DNA of 49,655 bases, taken from a virus. Below, piece by piece: positions 9,038 to 18,012 of this stretch. The translations under genes and the position numbers were made by a program. The stretch lies in the IMG/VR virus record IMGVR_UViG_3300042503_002198, positions 1-49,655 of that record. One strand, given 5' to 3'. The notes under the pieces are model-generated. The model was not told the origin of the DNA, did not search any database, and saw only the letters and a list, made by a program, of their open reading frames with translations. The stretch's first letter is position 1. The number at the start of each line of letters is the position of its first letter.

Positions 9038-11614
9038 ATGGCTTATAGAAATATCTATTATGATATTCATAACTCAAATATCCATCTGTGGTGTTGGGAT
9101 GAATCTGGTCAAAGAACAAAAATAATTGAGCACTTTGAGCCTTTTCTTTTTATTGAATCTGACAATGGAACAGACGGAACATCTATTTTTCAAACACCTT
9201 TAAAGAAAATTAAGTTTAAAAGTCAATTTGATAGAAGTACTTTTTTGAAAGAAAGTCCACTCAAAAGAATATTTTATAATATTAATCCAGAGCAGCAATT
9301 TTTGTTGCAAAAATACCAAAAAGAAATTTATAAACCAGAATTTGGTTCACAACCATTAAAAATATTTTTCTTGGATATTGAAACATATGCCATAGACCAT
9401 TTTTCAACACCCGAAAATGCCACAGATCCAATTAATTTGATTACAATTTATGATTCTCTGTCAAAAAAATATTACACATGGGGATGTAAAGAATATTACA
9501 CACAAGAAGAAAATGTAATATATTTTAAATGTCGAAACGAAAGAGATTTGTTAAAAAGTTTTGTTGATTTTTGGAAACAGGATCCACCTGATATTGTTAC
9601 TGGTTGGAACGTTCATGGATATGATATTCCATATATCATGAATAGGCTAACCAATGTTTTTGAACCAAAATATCAGAAAAAACTTTCTCCCATCGAAAGA
9701 GTAAAGTACAGAGAAAACGTAGCCATCAATAAACTTGGTCGTTCAATCAATAGGTGGTTTATCGGTGGAATTAGCATATTAGATTATATGGAACTTTATG
9801 AGACTCTATGTGGAGGAAAAAGAGAGTCTTTGGCATTGAATTATATCGCAGAATACGAACTAGGAGAAAACAAAGTTCAAATAGGAAGCATATCATTATC
9901 AGAATTGGCTGATAGCGATTGGTATAAGTTTGTAGATTATAACATCCAAGACGTTAAACTTTTAATCAATTTAGAAAAAAAATTAAAATATATAAGACTT
10001 ATTAGAAATTTGTCTTATAGAGGATTTATTCCATTTGAAAAATCTATGGGTAAAGTTTCCATGATTACAGGAGCAGTTGCCCACCAAGCATTGGAACAAG
10101 GATTAATCATACCAACATTTAATATTAAAAACCAAAAAGAAAGTTTTGTTGGTGGTTATGTATATGAACCTATTCCAGGATTGTATGAAGATCTTATAAC
10201 TTACGATGCTAACAGTCTATATCCAAACACAATCATAACTCTGAACATTTCAACAGAAACAAAAATTGGTAAAATAATAGAAAGAAAGCCAGATGAAATT
10301 AAAGTTCAATTGACTAACAACAAAATAGTAAATTTAACTCCAGAAAAATTCAAAAAGCTAATTGAACAAGAAAAATTGAGTGTAACAAAACATGATATTT
10401 TGTATACTCAAAAGTTTAAAGGAATCGTACCTAGTTTGATTGATAAGCTTTATAAAGAAAGGGTCGAAGCAAAAAATAAAATGCTTGATGCTAAAAAGAA
10501 AATTTCTAAAACAAAAGATCTATTAGAAATTGAAAAATTAGAAGAAATTGCAAACGATAACGACACACTATCTAATGTGTATAAAACATTTTTAAATTCT
10601 ATTTATGGCATTTTTTCTCAAGAATATTCTCCTCTTTTTGATATAGACCATGCGGCTAGTATTACTACAACAGGAAGAGCAGTTGTAAAAGAAGGTGCAA
10701 ATATTGTTTATGATTATGCTGTGCAGAACGGTTTTAATGGAACAAAAAACGATATCAGAGCATACTCCGATACCGATAGCGTATATTTTAGTTTAAAATC
10801 TTTCTTTGAAACAAAAAATATTAAACTCAAAGATGAAAATACAAATAAAGTAACTAAAGAAGCTAAAACATTAATTGAAGATATTGGAAATTATTTAAAT
10901 GATAAAATTAATGAATGGGCTAGACTTGAATTAAATTCTAATGACTCTCGATATTTCTTCAAAAGAGAAAAAATTTGTGATGTGGCTCTTTTACAAAAGA
11001 AAAAATATTATATTCTTCACATCTTAGATAAAGAGGGAGTTGCAACTGATGAATTTGAATACAAAGGAATGGAAGTTGCCAAGGCTGTCTTATCAAAAGA
11101 AGTTAAAAATCTTATCAAAGATGTAATCGAATCTGCTATCATGTCCAAAGAAAGGAAAAAAGCTATTCATTTATTCCAAGAAGGATTTGAAAAATATTGT
11201 AAACTTCCTATTGAAAGTATTTCTTCTAGAAAAAAAGTGAATAACTACGAAAAATATAAAGATTTGATGTCCGACGAAGGAAATTTTGCCAAAGGAACAC
11301 CCCAACACGTTAAAAGTGCTATCAATTATAATAAAGCTTTGAAAAAACTTTCTTTAGAAGAAAAATATCGAAAAATTGAAAGTGGAAATAAAATCAAAGT
11401 TTTTTATTGTAAGAAAAACCCTTATGATTACGATACAATCGCTTTTCCTGATGTATATCCAAAAGAAATGTTTGCAACGATTCCACCAGATTATAAACTA
11501 ATGTTTGAAAAAAATGTAACTCCTGTAATTAGTCGCATCTTTCAGATAGTTGGATGGCCTACACCAGTTGTTGGTTGTGAAGAAGCAACAGATTTGATTG
11601 AACTATTTTCTTAA
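9038..11614 (+). CDS. gp43: DNA polymerase, family B (gp43)
   Basis: 858 aa (T4 gp43 is 898). The 3'-5' exonuclease motifs are intact: Exo I LDIET (D113, E115), Exo II NVHGYD (N191-D196) and Exo III YNIQD (Y301-D305). The polymerase motifs follow: A as YDANSLYP (D390), B as KTFLNSIYG (516-524) and C as YSDTDS (D578, D580). This is the replicative, proofreading polymerase of the phage. The C-terminus ends DLIELFS, which resembles a short hydrophobic/acidic sliding-clamp-binding tail. The ATG at 9038 follows a promoter-like sequence with no Shine-Dalgarno; thyX starts 3 nt after the stop. Confidence 0.97.
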   Translation: MAYRNIYYDIHNSNIHLWCWDESGQRTKIIEHFEPFLFIESDNGTDGTSIFQTPLKKIKFKSQFDRSTFLKESPLKRIFYNINPEQQFLLQKYQKEIYKPEFGSQPLKIFFLDIETYAIDHFSTPENATDPINLITIYDSLSKKYYTWGCKEYYTQEENVIYFKCRNERDLLKSFVDFWKQDPPDIVTGWNVHGYDIPYIMNRLTNVFEPKYQKKLSPIERVKYRENVAINKLGRSINRWFIGGISILDYMELYETLCGGKRESLALNYIAEYELGENKVQIGSISLSELADSDWYKFVDYNIQDVKLLINLEKKLKYIRLIRNLSYRGFIPFEKSMGKVSMITGAVAHQALEQGLIIPTFNIKNQKESFVGGYVYEPIPGLYEDLITYDANSLYPNTIITLNISTETKIGKIIERKPDEIKVQLTNNKIVNLTPEKFKKLIEQEKLSVTKHDILYTQKFKGIVPSLIDKLYKERVEAKNKMLDAKKKISKTKDLLEIEKLEEIANDNDTLSNVYKTFLNSIYGIFSQEYSPLFDIDHAASITTTGRAVVKEGANIVYDYAVQNGFNGTKNDIRAYSDTDSVYFSLKSFFETKNIKLKDENTNKVTKEAKTLIEDIGNYLNDKINEWARLELNSNDSRYFFKREKICDVALLQKKKYYILHILDKEGVATDEFEYKGMEVAKAVLSKEVKNLIKDVIESAIMSKERKKAIHLFQEGFEKYCKLPIESISSRKKVNNYEKYKDLMSDEGNFAKGTPQHVKSAINYNKALKKLSLEEKYRKIESGNKIKVFYCKKNPYDYDTIAFPDVYPKEMFATIPPDYKLMFEKNVTPVISRIFQIVGWPTPVVGCEEATDLIELFS

Positions 11615-11617
11615 ATT

Positions 11618-12271
11618 ATGCCTACAAAATTAATATCCATATCTAATCCCTTAATAACAGGAATTAACAACGCAGAAGAATTAATTTCTTATTGTGCTAG
11701 AGTTAGTAACCCATCTAACCAACTCAACTTAGAAACTGCTCCAAAACTTTTAAATTATCTTATAAAACATAAACACTGGAGTCCGTTTGAAATGGTTTCA
11801 ATGACTTTAGAAATACAAACCAGTAGAGCAATTGCTGCTCAAATTTTAAGACATCGCAGTTTTTCTTTTCAAGAATTCAGTCAAAGATATTCTACAGCAA
11901 CAGAATTTGAAACTGTTGAATTGAGAAAACAAGGAAAAACAAATCGCCAAGTTGGTGATGAACCAATTAGTGTTTCGGAACATATTGAAATGTTTGATCA
12001 TATTGACAAGTTACAACACCAAGCATTAAGTCTTTATAATGAATTGATTTCTCAAGGAGTGGCAAAAGAATGTGCAAGAATGTTTTTACCTTTAAACACA
12101 AAAACAACCATGTATATGTCAGGAACAATTCGTTCTTGGATTCATTATGTTGATTTGAGATCTAATGAAGATACACAAAAAGAACACCGAAAAATAGCTT
12201 TGGAAATCAAACAAATATTTAAAAACAATTTTCCAAATATTTCTGAAGCTTTAGGTTGGAATTCTAAATAA
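11618..12271 (+). CDS. thyX: FAD-dependent thymidylate synthase ThyX
   Basis: 217 aa, the usual ThyX size. The ThyX signature RHRxxSxxxxSxR is present exactly (R78-H-R80, S83, S88, R90), preceded by SRAIAAQILRHR. ThyX makes dTMP from dUMP using FAD, NADPH and methylenetetrahydrofolate, supplying thymidine for replication of this AT-rich genome. Homotetrameric enzymes of this family bind dUMP and FAD across subunits. It is probably co-transcribed with DNA polymerase (3 nt gap). T4 itself uses the unrelated ThyA type (td). Confidence 0.96.
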   Translation: MPTKLISISNPLITGINNAEELISYCARVSNPSNQLNLETAPKLLNYLIKHKHWSPFEMVSMTLEIQTSRAIAAQILRHRSFSFQEFSQRYSTATEFETVELRKQGKTNRQVGDEPISVSEHIEMFDHIDKLQHQALSLYNELISQGVAKECARMFLPLNTKTTMYMSGTIRSWIHYVDLRSNEDTQKEHRKIALEIKQIFKNNFPNISEALGWNSK

Positions 12272-12277
12272 AAAGAC

Positions 12278-12305
12278 TTGCAATTCTATTAAAATACTGT
12301 ATTAT
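12278..12305 (+). promoter_or_regulatory. sigma70-like promoter
   Basis: TTGCAA (12278-12283), 16 bp, TATTAT (12300-12305), 7 nt to the ATG at 12313. It lies in the 41 nt gap after thyX and would drive the small protein gene and uvsX with almost no leader. Confidence 0.55.
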
Positions 12306-12312
12306 ATAATAT

Positions 12313-12705
12313 ATGAATAATGAAAATACATCCAAATTAATTTTGTTTTTAGATCCAATCGGAAGAAATATTTTAGGAGAAGTAGTAGATAATAAACCAG
12401 AAACAAATCTTTTTGTTAAAAATCCTGTTATTCTTCATGTTGCTGATAGTGGCGGTGGAAAAATGTCAGTTCAACTTTTGCCTCTCTTCTTTAGAGAGTT
12501 TTTAGCAGACAAAACATCAGATGTAACTTTTTCTTATCAAAAAGATAAAATTACAATTACAGATATCGACGCTTTTGATTTTAGACTACAAGCTCAATAT
12601 AATCAAATTTTTAGCAAACAAAGTGTGTTCGTAACACCCGAACAACAAACTCAACAGCAACCACAACAACCTTCTAATAGCGTAATTAATTTGTTTGACG
12701 AATAA
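12313..12705 (+). CDS. small protein, possibly Sm-like, with Q-rich linker and C-terminal LF motif
   Basis: 130 aa. Residues 1-95 look like a small beta protein: LILFLDPIGRNILGEVV, a strand with FVKNPVILHV, then MSVQLLPLFFREFL. That order (strand, 'NPV' strand, 'QLxPLF' strand) recalls the Sm-like proteins described from marine cyanophages, but this is a resemblance seen by eye. Residues 100-121 are glutamine/proline rich and probably disordered, and the tail SVINLFDE resembles a clamp-binding peptide. It sits immediately upstream of uvsX (1 nt gap) and so is probably co-expressed with recombination functions. Function unknown; an RNA-binding or clamp-associated role is conjecture. Confidence 0.6.
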   Translation: MNNENTSKLILFLDPIGRNILGEVVDNKPETNLFVKNPVILHVADSGGGKMSVQLLPLFFREFLADKTSDVTFSYQKDKITITDIDAFDFRLQAQYNQIFSKQSVFVTPEQQTQQQPQQPSNSVINLFDE

Positions 12706-12706
12706 T

Positions 12707-13816
12707 ATGCCGAAGAAAAAAATCGAAACGGAAGCTTCCGAAGAGGTTGGTAATATTCAAGATGCGTTTAAAGTCTTGGATGATTTAAATCCAGATGCAG
12801 CTTTTTTGGACGAAAACAGCTTATCCAACGTAACAGAATGGATTGATACTGGTTGTATGGCATTAAATGCCATCATTTCGGGTTCATTGTACGGAGGAAT
12901 TCCAATGGGAAGAATTACAGGGTTTGCAGGACCACAAGCATGTGGAAAAACTTTGATGGTAAACAAAATCATGGCAAACGCCCAAAAGAAAGGTATGCAT
13001 GTCGTTTATTTTGATACTGAAAACGCACTAGATAAAGGAACAGCAGAAAATCTTGGTTGTGATGCTACAAAAATCAAACACTGTCCAATCGAAATTATCG
13101 AAGAATGTCGTAATCAAATGATAAAGTTTTTAAAAACTGTTATCGAAAAAGGACTTCAAGGAAAAGTCATAATTGCAATCGATTCGCTTGGAAATTTAAT
13201 TTCTGCAAGAGAAGCAAAGATCATTGAAGACGGAAAAGATTCAGCAGACATGGGTGCGAGAGCAGTTTCTTTAAAAAGCATGTTGAGAGCAATCACACAC
13301 GCTGCTGCAAAAGCAAATACGCCAATCATTTTTACAAATCATATATATGATAATCCTGGTGCATTGTATCCAACGCTTGTAAAAAGTCAATCTGGTGGTT
13401 CTGGACCTCTTTATATGTCATCTGTTTTGGTACAGATGGCAACTAAACAAGAAAGAGTTTCTCGATCAGATAATAAAAATGCCAGCGACGAAACGACACC
13501 ATTATCAAAAGATGTTAATGGGTTAACAATGAGAGCACTTACAACTAAAAATAGATTCATTCCCCCATTTTTAGAATGCGAACTTTATCTTAATTTCAAA
13601 TCAGGAATTTCAAAATATTCTGGACTTCTTGAAATGGCTGAAGGATATGGCGTTTTGACTAAACAAGGACATAGACACGTTTTAGGTGAAGAAATTTTGG
13701 GATTTTATAAAGATTGGAAAGATGACGATCAAGTCTGGTCAAAAATTCTTCCTAAACTAGAAGAAAAACTCCAATCTGAATTAAAATTCAATAAAGAACA
13801 AGATTCTTCAAAATAG
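12707..13816 (+). CDS. uvsX: UvsX, RecA-like recombinase
   Basis: 369 aa from the ATG at 12707 (T4 UvsX is 391); an upstream in-frame TTG at 12695 inside the previous gene is less likely. Walker A GPQACGKT at residues 75-82, FDTENAL at about 102-108 (the catalytic glutamate strand), and Walker B VIIAIDS around 154-160. FTNHIYDNPGALYP and SGGSGP match the DNA-binding loop region of UvsX/RecA. It forms presynaptic filaments on ssDNA for strand exchange and recombination-dependent replication together with gp32 and gp46. It is followed by a separate promoter for the helicase gene. Confidence 0.95.
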   Translation: MPKKKIETEASEEVGNIQDAFKVLDDLNPDAAFLDENSLSNVTEWIDTGCMALNAIISGSLYGGIPMGRITGFAGPQACGKTLMVNKIMANAQKKGMHVVYFDTENALDKGTAENLGCDATKIKHCPIEIIEECRNQMIKFLKTVIEKGLQGKVIIAIDSLGNLISAREAKIIEDGKDSADMGARAVSLKSMLRAITHAAAKANTPIIFTNHIYDNPGALYPTLVKSQSGGSGPLYMSSVLVQMATKQERVSRSDNKNASDETTPLSKDVNGLTMRALTTKNRFIPPFLECELYLNFKSGISKYSGLLEMAEGYGVLTKQGHRHVLGEEILGFYKDWKDDDQVWSKILPKLEEKLQSELKFNKEQDSSK

Positions 13817-13819
13817 TAG

Positions 13820-13848
13820 TTGTTTAATAAACTAAAACAGTCTATAAT
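13820..13848 (+). promoter_or_regulatory. sigma70-like promoter of the helicase gene with overlapping inverted repeat
   Basis: TTGTTT (13820-13825), 17 bp, consensus TATAAT (13843-13848), 11 nt to the ATG at 13860. An inverted repeat AGTCTA (13839-13844) / TAGACT (13852-13857) straddles the -10 and predicted start, as an operator or a short transcript hairpin would. Confidence 0.6.
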
Positions 13849-13859
13849 CAATAGACTCA

Positions 13860-15266
13860 ATGAATAAAATACCGCTGGACTTAGAACAGTTTGAAAATAT
13901 TATTATTTTCAACGCATTAATGGACCAAAACTATTTGGAAACCATTATTGATTACGTAGATCCTGTTTATTTTAATAATAAAAAAACTCAAACAGTTTTT
14001 TCTGTTTTAAAAAAGTTTTATATTGAAAACCAATGTGTTCCAAATATTACAGAACTAAAAGCACACTTGATTACGCAAGAGCAAAAGGATGCTTTAAAAG
14101 AAACTGTATTATCTTTTAATGCAATAGATAAAAAATATAACAAAGAACTTTTAATTAAAAACACCGAAAGGTTTTTAAAAGAAAAAGCCGTTCTCCAAAC
14201 AGTTGTTGAAACTTCTTTGGAGGTTAAATCGGGTGAAATTGAAACATCAAATATTCTTAAAAAGTTTGAAAAAGCGTGTAGCATTTCTTTGATAGATGAT
14301 TTAGGGTTTAATTATCTTCAACAGATTGAAGATCATTGTCAAGATTTACAAAAAGTTTTCAAAACAATTTCAACTGGTTGGAATTGGTTAGATAGTCATT
14401 TGGGTGGAGGTCTTATGACAGAAGGTAGAGCTTTGTATGTGTTTTTTGGTATTACGAATGTCGGAAAATCTATTTTTCTTGGAAATATAGCTACAAACAT
14501 TTTAAACCAAAATAAAACAGTTCTTTTAATCACTCTAGAAATGCCCGAACAGGTTTATGCAAAGAGAATTTCAGCACAGCTATCTAAAATTCCCTGTGAT
14601 GATTTAAGGCTTCAAATTAATCCTCTTAAAAACTTTCTAAACGATTATAAAGTTAAAAATAAAAACTCTAACTTAATCATTAAAGAGTTTCCTACAAAAT
14701 CTGTAACTGTTTTGAATATCAAAACATATATTAACAAGCTTATAAAAAACAATATTAAGCCAGATGTTATCATAATTGATTATATTAATTTGATTGCTCC
14801 TCCAACAAATAATCTAAGCTCTTATGAATCTATTAAACAAATCACAGAAGGTTTAAGAGCTTTGACTTATGAGTTTAATTGTCCGATTGTTTCTGCTACA
14901 CAGGCTACAAGAGCAGCAGTAACGGCTTCTAAGCCAGAATTAGACAAAACAAGCGAATCTATGGGACTTTCTCATACAGTAGATGCTCAAATATCTATCT
15001 GGACAGAAGAAGGAGATTCAGATATTGGTATTATTCACATGGGAATAGAAAAAAATAGATTTGGTCCCAGACAAGTTTATACACATTTAAATATTGATTA
15101 TCCTACATTATCTTTAACAGAACCAGAAGAATCTATCAAAGATTTTAGCGTTAAAGGAAAAATGCCAAAACTTACCGCAGACATTGAAACTGGCGGTGAT
15201 CTAAATTCAAATATTGTAGATACTTTAAATAATATAGAATTTTTAGGTCAAAAGGATGAAAATTAA
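13860..15266 (+). CDS. gp41: replicative DNA helicase, DnaB/gp41 type
   Basis: 468 aa (T4 gp41 is 475). The N-terminal 150 residues are the helical collar/linker region. The RecA-like core starts STGWNWLDSHLGGGL (about 171-185), with Walker A GITNVGKS (197-204), LITLEMPEQVYAKRI, Walker B VIIIDYINLI (303-312) and SATQATRA (motif H3/H4 region). It unwinds the lagging-strand template 5'-3' as a hexamer. No gp61 primase gene is seen in the window. The start ATG follows a good promoter with no ribosome-binding site. Confidence 0.93.
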   Translation: MNKIPLDLEQFENIIIFNALMDQNYLETIIDYVDPVYFNNKKTQTVFSVLKKFYIENQCVPNITELKAHLITQEQKDALKETVLSFNAIDKKYNKELLIKNTERFLKEKAVLQTVVETSLEVKSGEIETSNILKKFEKACSISLIDDLGFNYLQQIEDHCQDLQKVFKTISTGWNWLDSHLGGGLMTEGRALYVFFGITNVGKSIFLGNIATNILNQNKTVLLITLEMPEQVYAKRISAQLSKIPCDDLRLQINPLKNFLNDYKVKNKNSNLIIKEFPTKSVTVLNIKTYINKLIKNNIKPDVIIIDYINLIAPPTNNLSSYESIKQITEGLRALTYEFNCPIVSATQATRAAVTASKPELDKTSESMGLSHTVDAQISIWTEEGDSDIGIIHMGIEKNRFGPRQVYTHLNIDYPTLSLTEPEESIKDFSVKGKMPKLTADIETGGDLNSNIVDTLNNIEFLGQKDEN

Positions 15267-15289
15267 AACAAATGGTGTAAATAAATCAT

Positions 15290-16177
15290 ATGCAAAATAA
15301 AGTATATCAAGTCTTTACCAATAAAGATTTAGATGGTGCTATTAGTTTATTAACATTTTTGTGGTCACATCCAAACGACACTATTACATATCAAGAAGTT
15401 TCTAATTTAGATCTTAAACCGATCAAAGATTATGTTAATAAAACAATTAATCCCCCAAAAATTGTTTTATTAAATCTTTATTTAAGAAACGAATTTTTAC
15501 CAGACCTTGATCAAGATTCTTTAGTTATTATAGATCACCACATCGATTCAAAAAAATATGTAGACAAATTTACCAAATCAAAAATTCTATATTCGAATTA
15601 TGATTCTGGTTCAATGTTTATTAGAAAACTTTTTCAAAATGATTGCAGTTTAACAGACGATCAAAAAAAATTAATTTTACTTGTTAATGATTTTGAATCT
15701 AGAAAATATCAATTTACAGATTCATATGATTTAAATATTATATTTTGGACAGAATTTAAAAATGACTTTTCAAGATTTATTAATACATATAAAAATGGAT
15801 TTAAACCATTTGCAAAACATCAAATTGAAATTATTCAAAATGCTAAAAAAGATGCAGAGCAAAAAATGTTAGAAACAAAATGTTATTTTGGTCAAATTCT
15901 AATTGAAGGTCAACCCAAGAAAGTATTGGCAGCAATGACAAATAAATTTAATAGTATTGTTATTGATAAGTTGATAAAAAAACACAATCCCGATTTATTA
16001 TTTTACATTAACACTCAAACAGAACATGTCAGTATCAGACAAGCAAAAAGTTCTGATATGATAGATCTTTTAAGGTTTTCAGAAAAATATTGTGATGGTA
16101 ATGGTCATTCATATGCTGCTGGAGGAAAAATAACTCCTCTTTTTATGGAGTTGACAAAAAATTTAAATCCACTATGA
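15290..16177 (+). CDS. DHH-family phosphoesterase
   Basis: 295 aa. Motif I is NKDLDGAIS (D13, D15) and the DHH motif is IIDHHID (D82-H83-H84), both expected manganese ligands. GNGHSYAAGGKI near the C-terminus (about 267-278) is the DHHA1-type substrate loop. These show a RecJ/NrnA-superfamily enzyme; size and lack of OB extensions fit an oligonucleotide or short 5'-end nuclease better than full-length RecJ. It stands between gp41 and the gp59-like gene, where T4 has rnh, so primer removal is an attractive but unproven role. TAAATA (15278-15283) lies 6 nt before the ATG. The stop overlaps the next gene by 4 nt. Confidence 0.82.
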   Translation: MQNKVYQVFTNKDLDGAISLLTFLWSHPNDTITYQEVSNLDLKPIKDYVNKTINPPKIVLLNLYLRNEFLPDLDQDSLVIIDHHIDSKKYVDKFTKSKILYSNYDSGSMFIRKLFQNDCSLTDDQKKLILLVNDFESRKYQFTDSYDLNIIFWTEFKNDFSRFINTYKNGFKPFAKHQIEIIQNAKKDAEQKMLETKCYFGQILIEGQPKKVLAAMTNKFNSIVIDKLIKKHNPDLLFYINTQTEHVSIRQAKSSDMIDLLRFSEKYCDGNGHSYAAGGKITPLFMELTKNLNPL

Positions 16178-16473
16178 TTATAACCTCAACTCAACAACTA
16201 GATGAACTTTCAAACCCTTCAGATATGCTTAATATCGAAGAATTTGAACAAATAACAATGAAACTTGGTGCTTTTGTTTGTATCTGTAAAGGCAAAAAAA
16301 TGAACCACTTAAACTTTTTAAAATTTTTAATTGATGATAAAAAAACACAAAAAATATATTTTGCTTTACTTGGAGAACAAAATTTGCAATCAATAATAAG
16401 AGCATATTTGGGATCTACTCCAAATGCTTATAAAAAAATGTTTCGATCAAAACTAAATAAAAAATCTAAATGA
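16174..16473 (+). CDS. small unknown protein in the gp33/gp59 position
   Basis: 99 aa, joined by 4 nt ATGA overlaps to both neighbours. The predicted protein is mixed: an acidic N-terminal third, an alpha/beta middle (FVCICKGKKMNHLNFLKFLI) and a basic lysine-rich C-terminus. In T4 the late transcription coactivator gene 33 occupies the place before 59 and 32, but I see no gp33 signature (no C-terminal LDFLL-type clamp tail), so position alone does not justify that name. Unrecognised. Confidence 0.6.
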   Translation: MIITSTQQLDELSNPSDMLNIEEFEQITMKLGAFVCICKGKKMNHLNFLKFLIDDKKTQKIYFALLGEQNLQSIIRAYLGSTPNAYKKMFRSKLNKKSK

Positions 16474-17117
16474 TAACTGACTTTGAAAAAAGAATTTATA
16501 ATTGTTATTTAAAAAATTTTAGATCAAATCTTCCATACAAACCCAGAAAAAACTTTGATGATTTGGATAAAAATACAATTGCTTATTTAAACAAAATATC
16601 TTTATTCTTAAGAAGATATAATCATATTTCATTGGATGATTATTTTAACGCATTCAAAGATTTACATCCAGAGGAAAAATATCCTTCACTTTCTTTTTTT
16701 ACTACTCGTTTGGCATTAAAACACTATTCAGTTTATAAGAAAAAACAAGAAGAACAAAACCCAGAAAAACAGTTTGAAAAAATAAAAGAAGGGTTCAAAT
16801 TTATAGCCATGTTTTGTTTAGAAAACAAAATTCTTTTGGAGGGATATATCACACATAAAACAGGTTATATGCTTTCTTGGCTTAATCATTACAGAGAACA
16901 TAGAATCAATCCATACTGTTTAATGGAAATTGGAAATTTTTTAAAAGTATTGGATTCTCTACCAAAAGATGAAATTGCTTTATTTGCTCAAAACTTAGAT
17001 CAAAATTTAATCGCTTTCAAAACTAGATATAATCAATCACCAAAAACAAAAGACTACGTTAAAAAAATAACAGCAACAATAAGAGATTTTGTAAAAAAAG
17101 AATTGACTAAAAGCTAA
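16470..17117 (+). CDS. gp59-like helicase-loading protein (tentative)
   Basis: 215 aa, against 217 for T4 gp59. All-helical, basic prediction. The C-terminal half has a FLKVLDSLPKDE segment followed by LIAFKTRY and a terminal helix with VKKITATIRDFVKK; this order resembles the gp59 C-terminal domain (FLNIID..., LKAYRKI..., final helix). Position immediately before gp32 and after gp41 matches T4 synteny. gp59 loads gp41 onto gp32-coated forks. Sequence identity is low, so this call is context plus shape. The end of the gene contains the -35 of the gp32 promoter. Confidence 0.5.
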   Translation: MITDFEKRIYNCYLKNFRSNLPYKPRKNFDDLDKNTIAYLNKISLFLRRYNHISLDDYFNAFKDLHPEEKYPSLSFFTTRLALKHYSVYKKKQEEQNPEKQFEKIKEGFKFIAMFCLENKILLEGYITHKTGYMLSWLNHYREHRINPYCLMEIGNFLKVLDSLPKDEIALFAQNLDQNLIAFKTRYNQSPKTKDYVKKITATIRDFVKKELTKS

Positions 17118-17130
17118 AACGTGATAAACT
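17103..17130 (+). promoter_or_regulatory. sigma70-like promoter of gp32
   Basis: TTGACT (17103-17108, inside the end of the preceding gene), 16 bp, TAAACT (17125-17130), 9 nt to the ATG at 17140. Near-consensus -35. It would give gp32 an independent, strong, nearly leaderless transcript. Confidence 0.6.
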
Positions 17131-17139
17131 TTAAATAAT

Positions 17140-18009
17140 ATGAGTAATAAATACAACCAAAACCTGTTCGATTCGCTTAAAGAAGCATTGGCGAGTAAAA
17201 CCAACAACGACTCAAGCTTCAAAGATTTTATGAAATTTGAGCCAGATAAAAGTTATTTGGTCCGACTCCTTCCAAACTTGGAAGACGGTTCCAAAACACG
17301 TTTCCATTATTATCAACATATCTTTGATAGTGTTGCTACTGGTAAAAAAGTTTCTGTTCTTTGTCCAAACACTTATGGTGAAAAATGCCCTATTGATGAG
17401 TATCGCGCAAAAATGTGGGCAACCAAAAACCAAACAATGATTGATTCGGTTAAACCACTAAAGAAAGCTGAAAAGTGGCTTTATAATATTTATGTTATTA
17501 AAGATCCAACAAATCCTTCAAATGAAGGACAAGTTAAAATTATGAATGCTGGCGCACAGCTTCAAAAAGTCATTCAAGCAGCTATCGATGGCGATGATGC
17601 TGAAGAGTTTGGTTTCAGAATTTTTGATCTTTCTGAAAATGGTTGCAATCTTCGTGTTAAAGTTGAAAAGAACGATGGAGGATATCCTTCTTATACTTCT
17701 TCGAAGTTTGTTTCACCTTCAAAAATTGAAGGCTTAGATGATGTTGATAGTGTTTATAGTTCTATCAAAAGCTTGGACACCATCTTCCAAAGAAAGAGTT
17801 ACGATGAAATCAAGGAAATCTTGAATTATCATTTCTTTGGAAAAGACGCAGAGGAAAAAGCTCCCAAAGAAGTCTCTAACGAAGACTTTGAAGTAGAAAC
17901 AAACGTTTCTTCTGCTCCACAAAACACATCAAGTGATGATCAATCAAATGATGAAGAGGTTTTGTCTGAACAAGAAAAGAAAATGCAAGAAATTCTTAAA
18001 AACTTGTAA
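17140..18009 (+). CDS. gp32: single-stranded DNA-binding protein gp32
   Basis: 289 aa (T4 gp32 is 301). The core starts KFEPDKSYLVRLLP, followed by a histidine/cysteine zinc region: H56, H60, C75 and C83 (VLCPNTYGEKCPIDEY). T4 gp32 uses one His and three Cys with a final CxxC; here the last position of CxxC is Asp86, so the zinc site is altered. FYPS-type OB residues and GYPSYTSSKF follow. The C-terminal 45 residues are acidic (SSDDQSNDEEVLSEQEK), the usual protein-interaction tail. It coats ssDNA during replication and recombination. Next gene starts 3 nt after the stop. Confidence 0.9.
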   Translation: MSNKYNQNLFDSLKEALASKTNNDSSFKDFMKFEPDKSYLVRLLPNLEDGSKTRFHYYQHIFDSVATGKKVSVLCPNTYGEKCPIDEYRAKMWATKNQTMIDSVKPLKKAEKWLYNIYVIKDPTNPSNEGQVKIMNAGAQLQKVIQAAIDGDDAEEFGFRIFDLSENGCNLRVKVEKNDGGYPSYTSSKFVSPSKIEGLDDVDSVYSSIKSLDTIFQRKSYDEIKEILNYHFFGKDAEEKAPKEVSNEDFEVETNVSSAPQNTSSDDQSNDEEVLSEQEKKMQEILKNL

Positions 18010-18012
18010 TCA

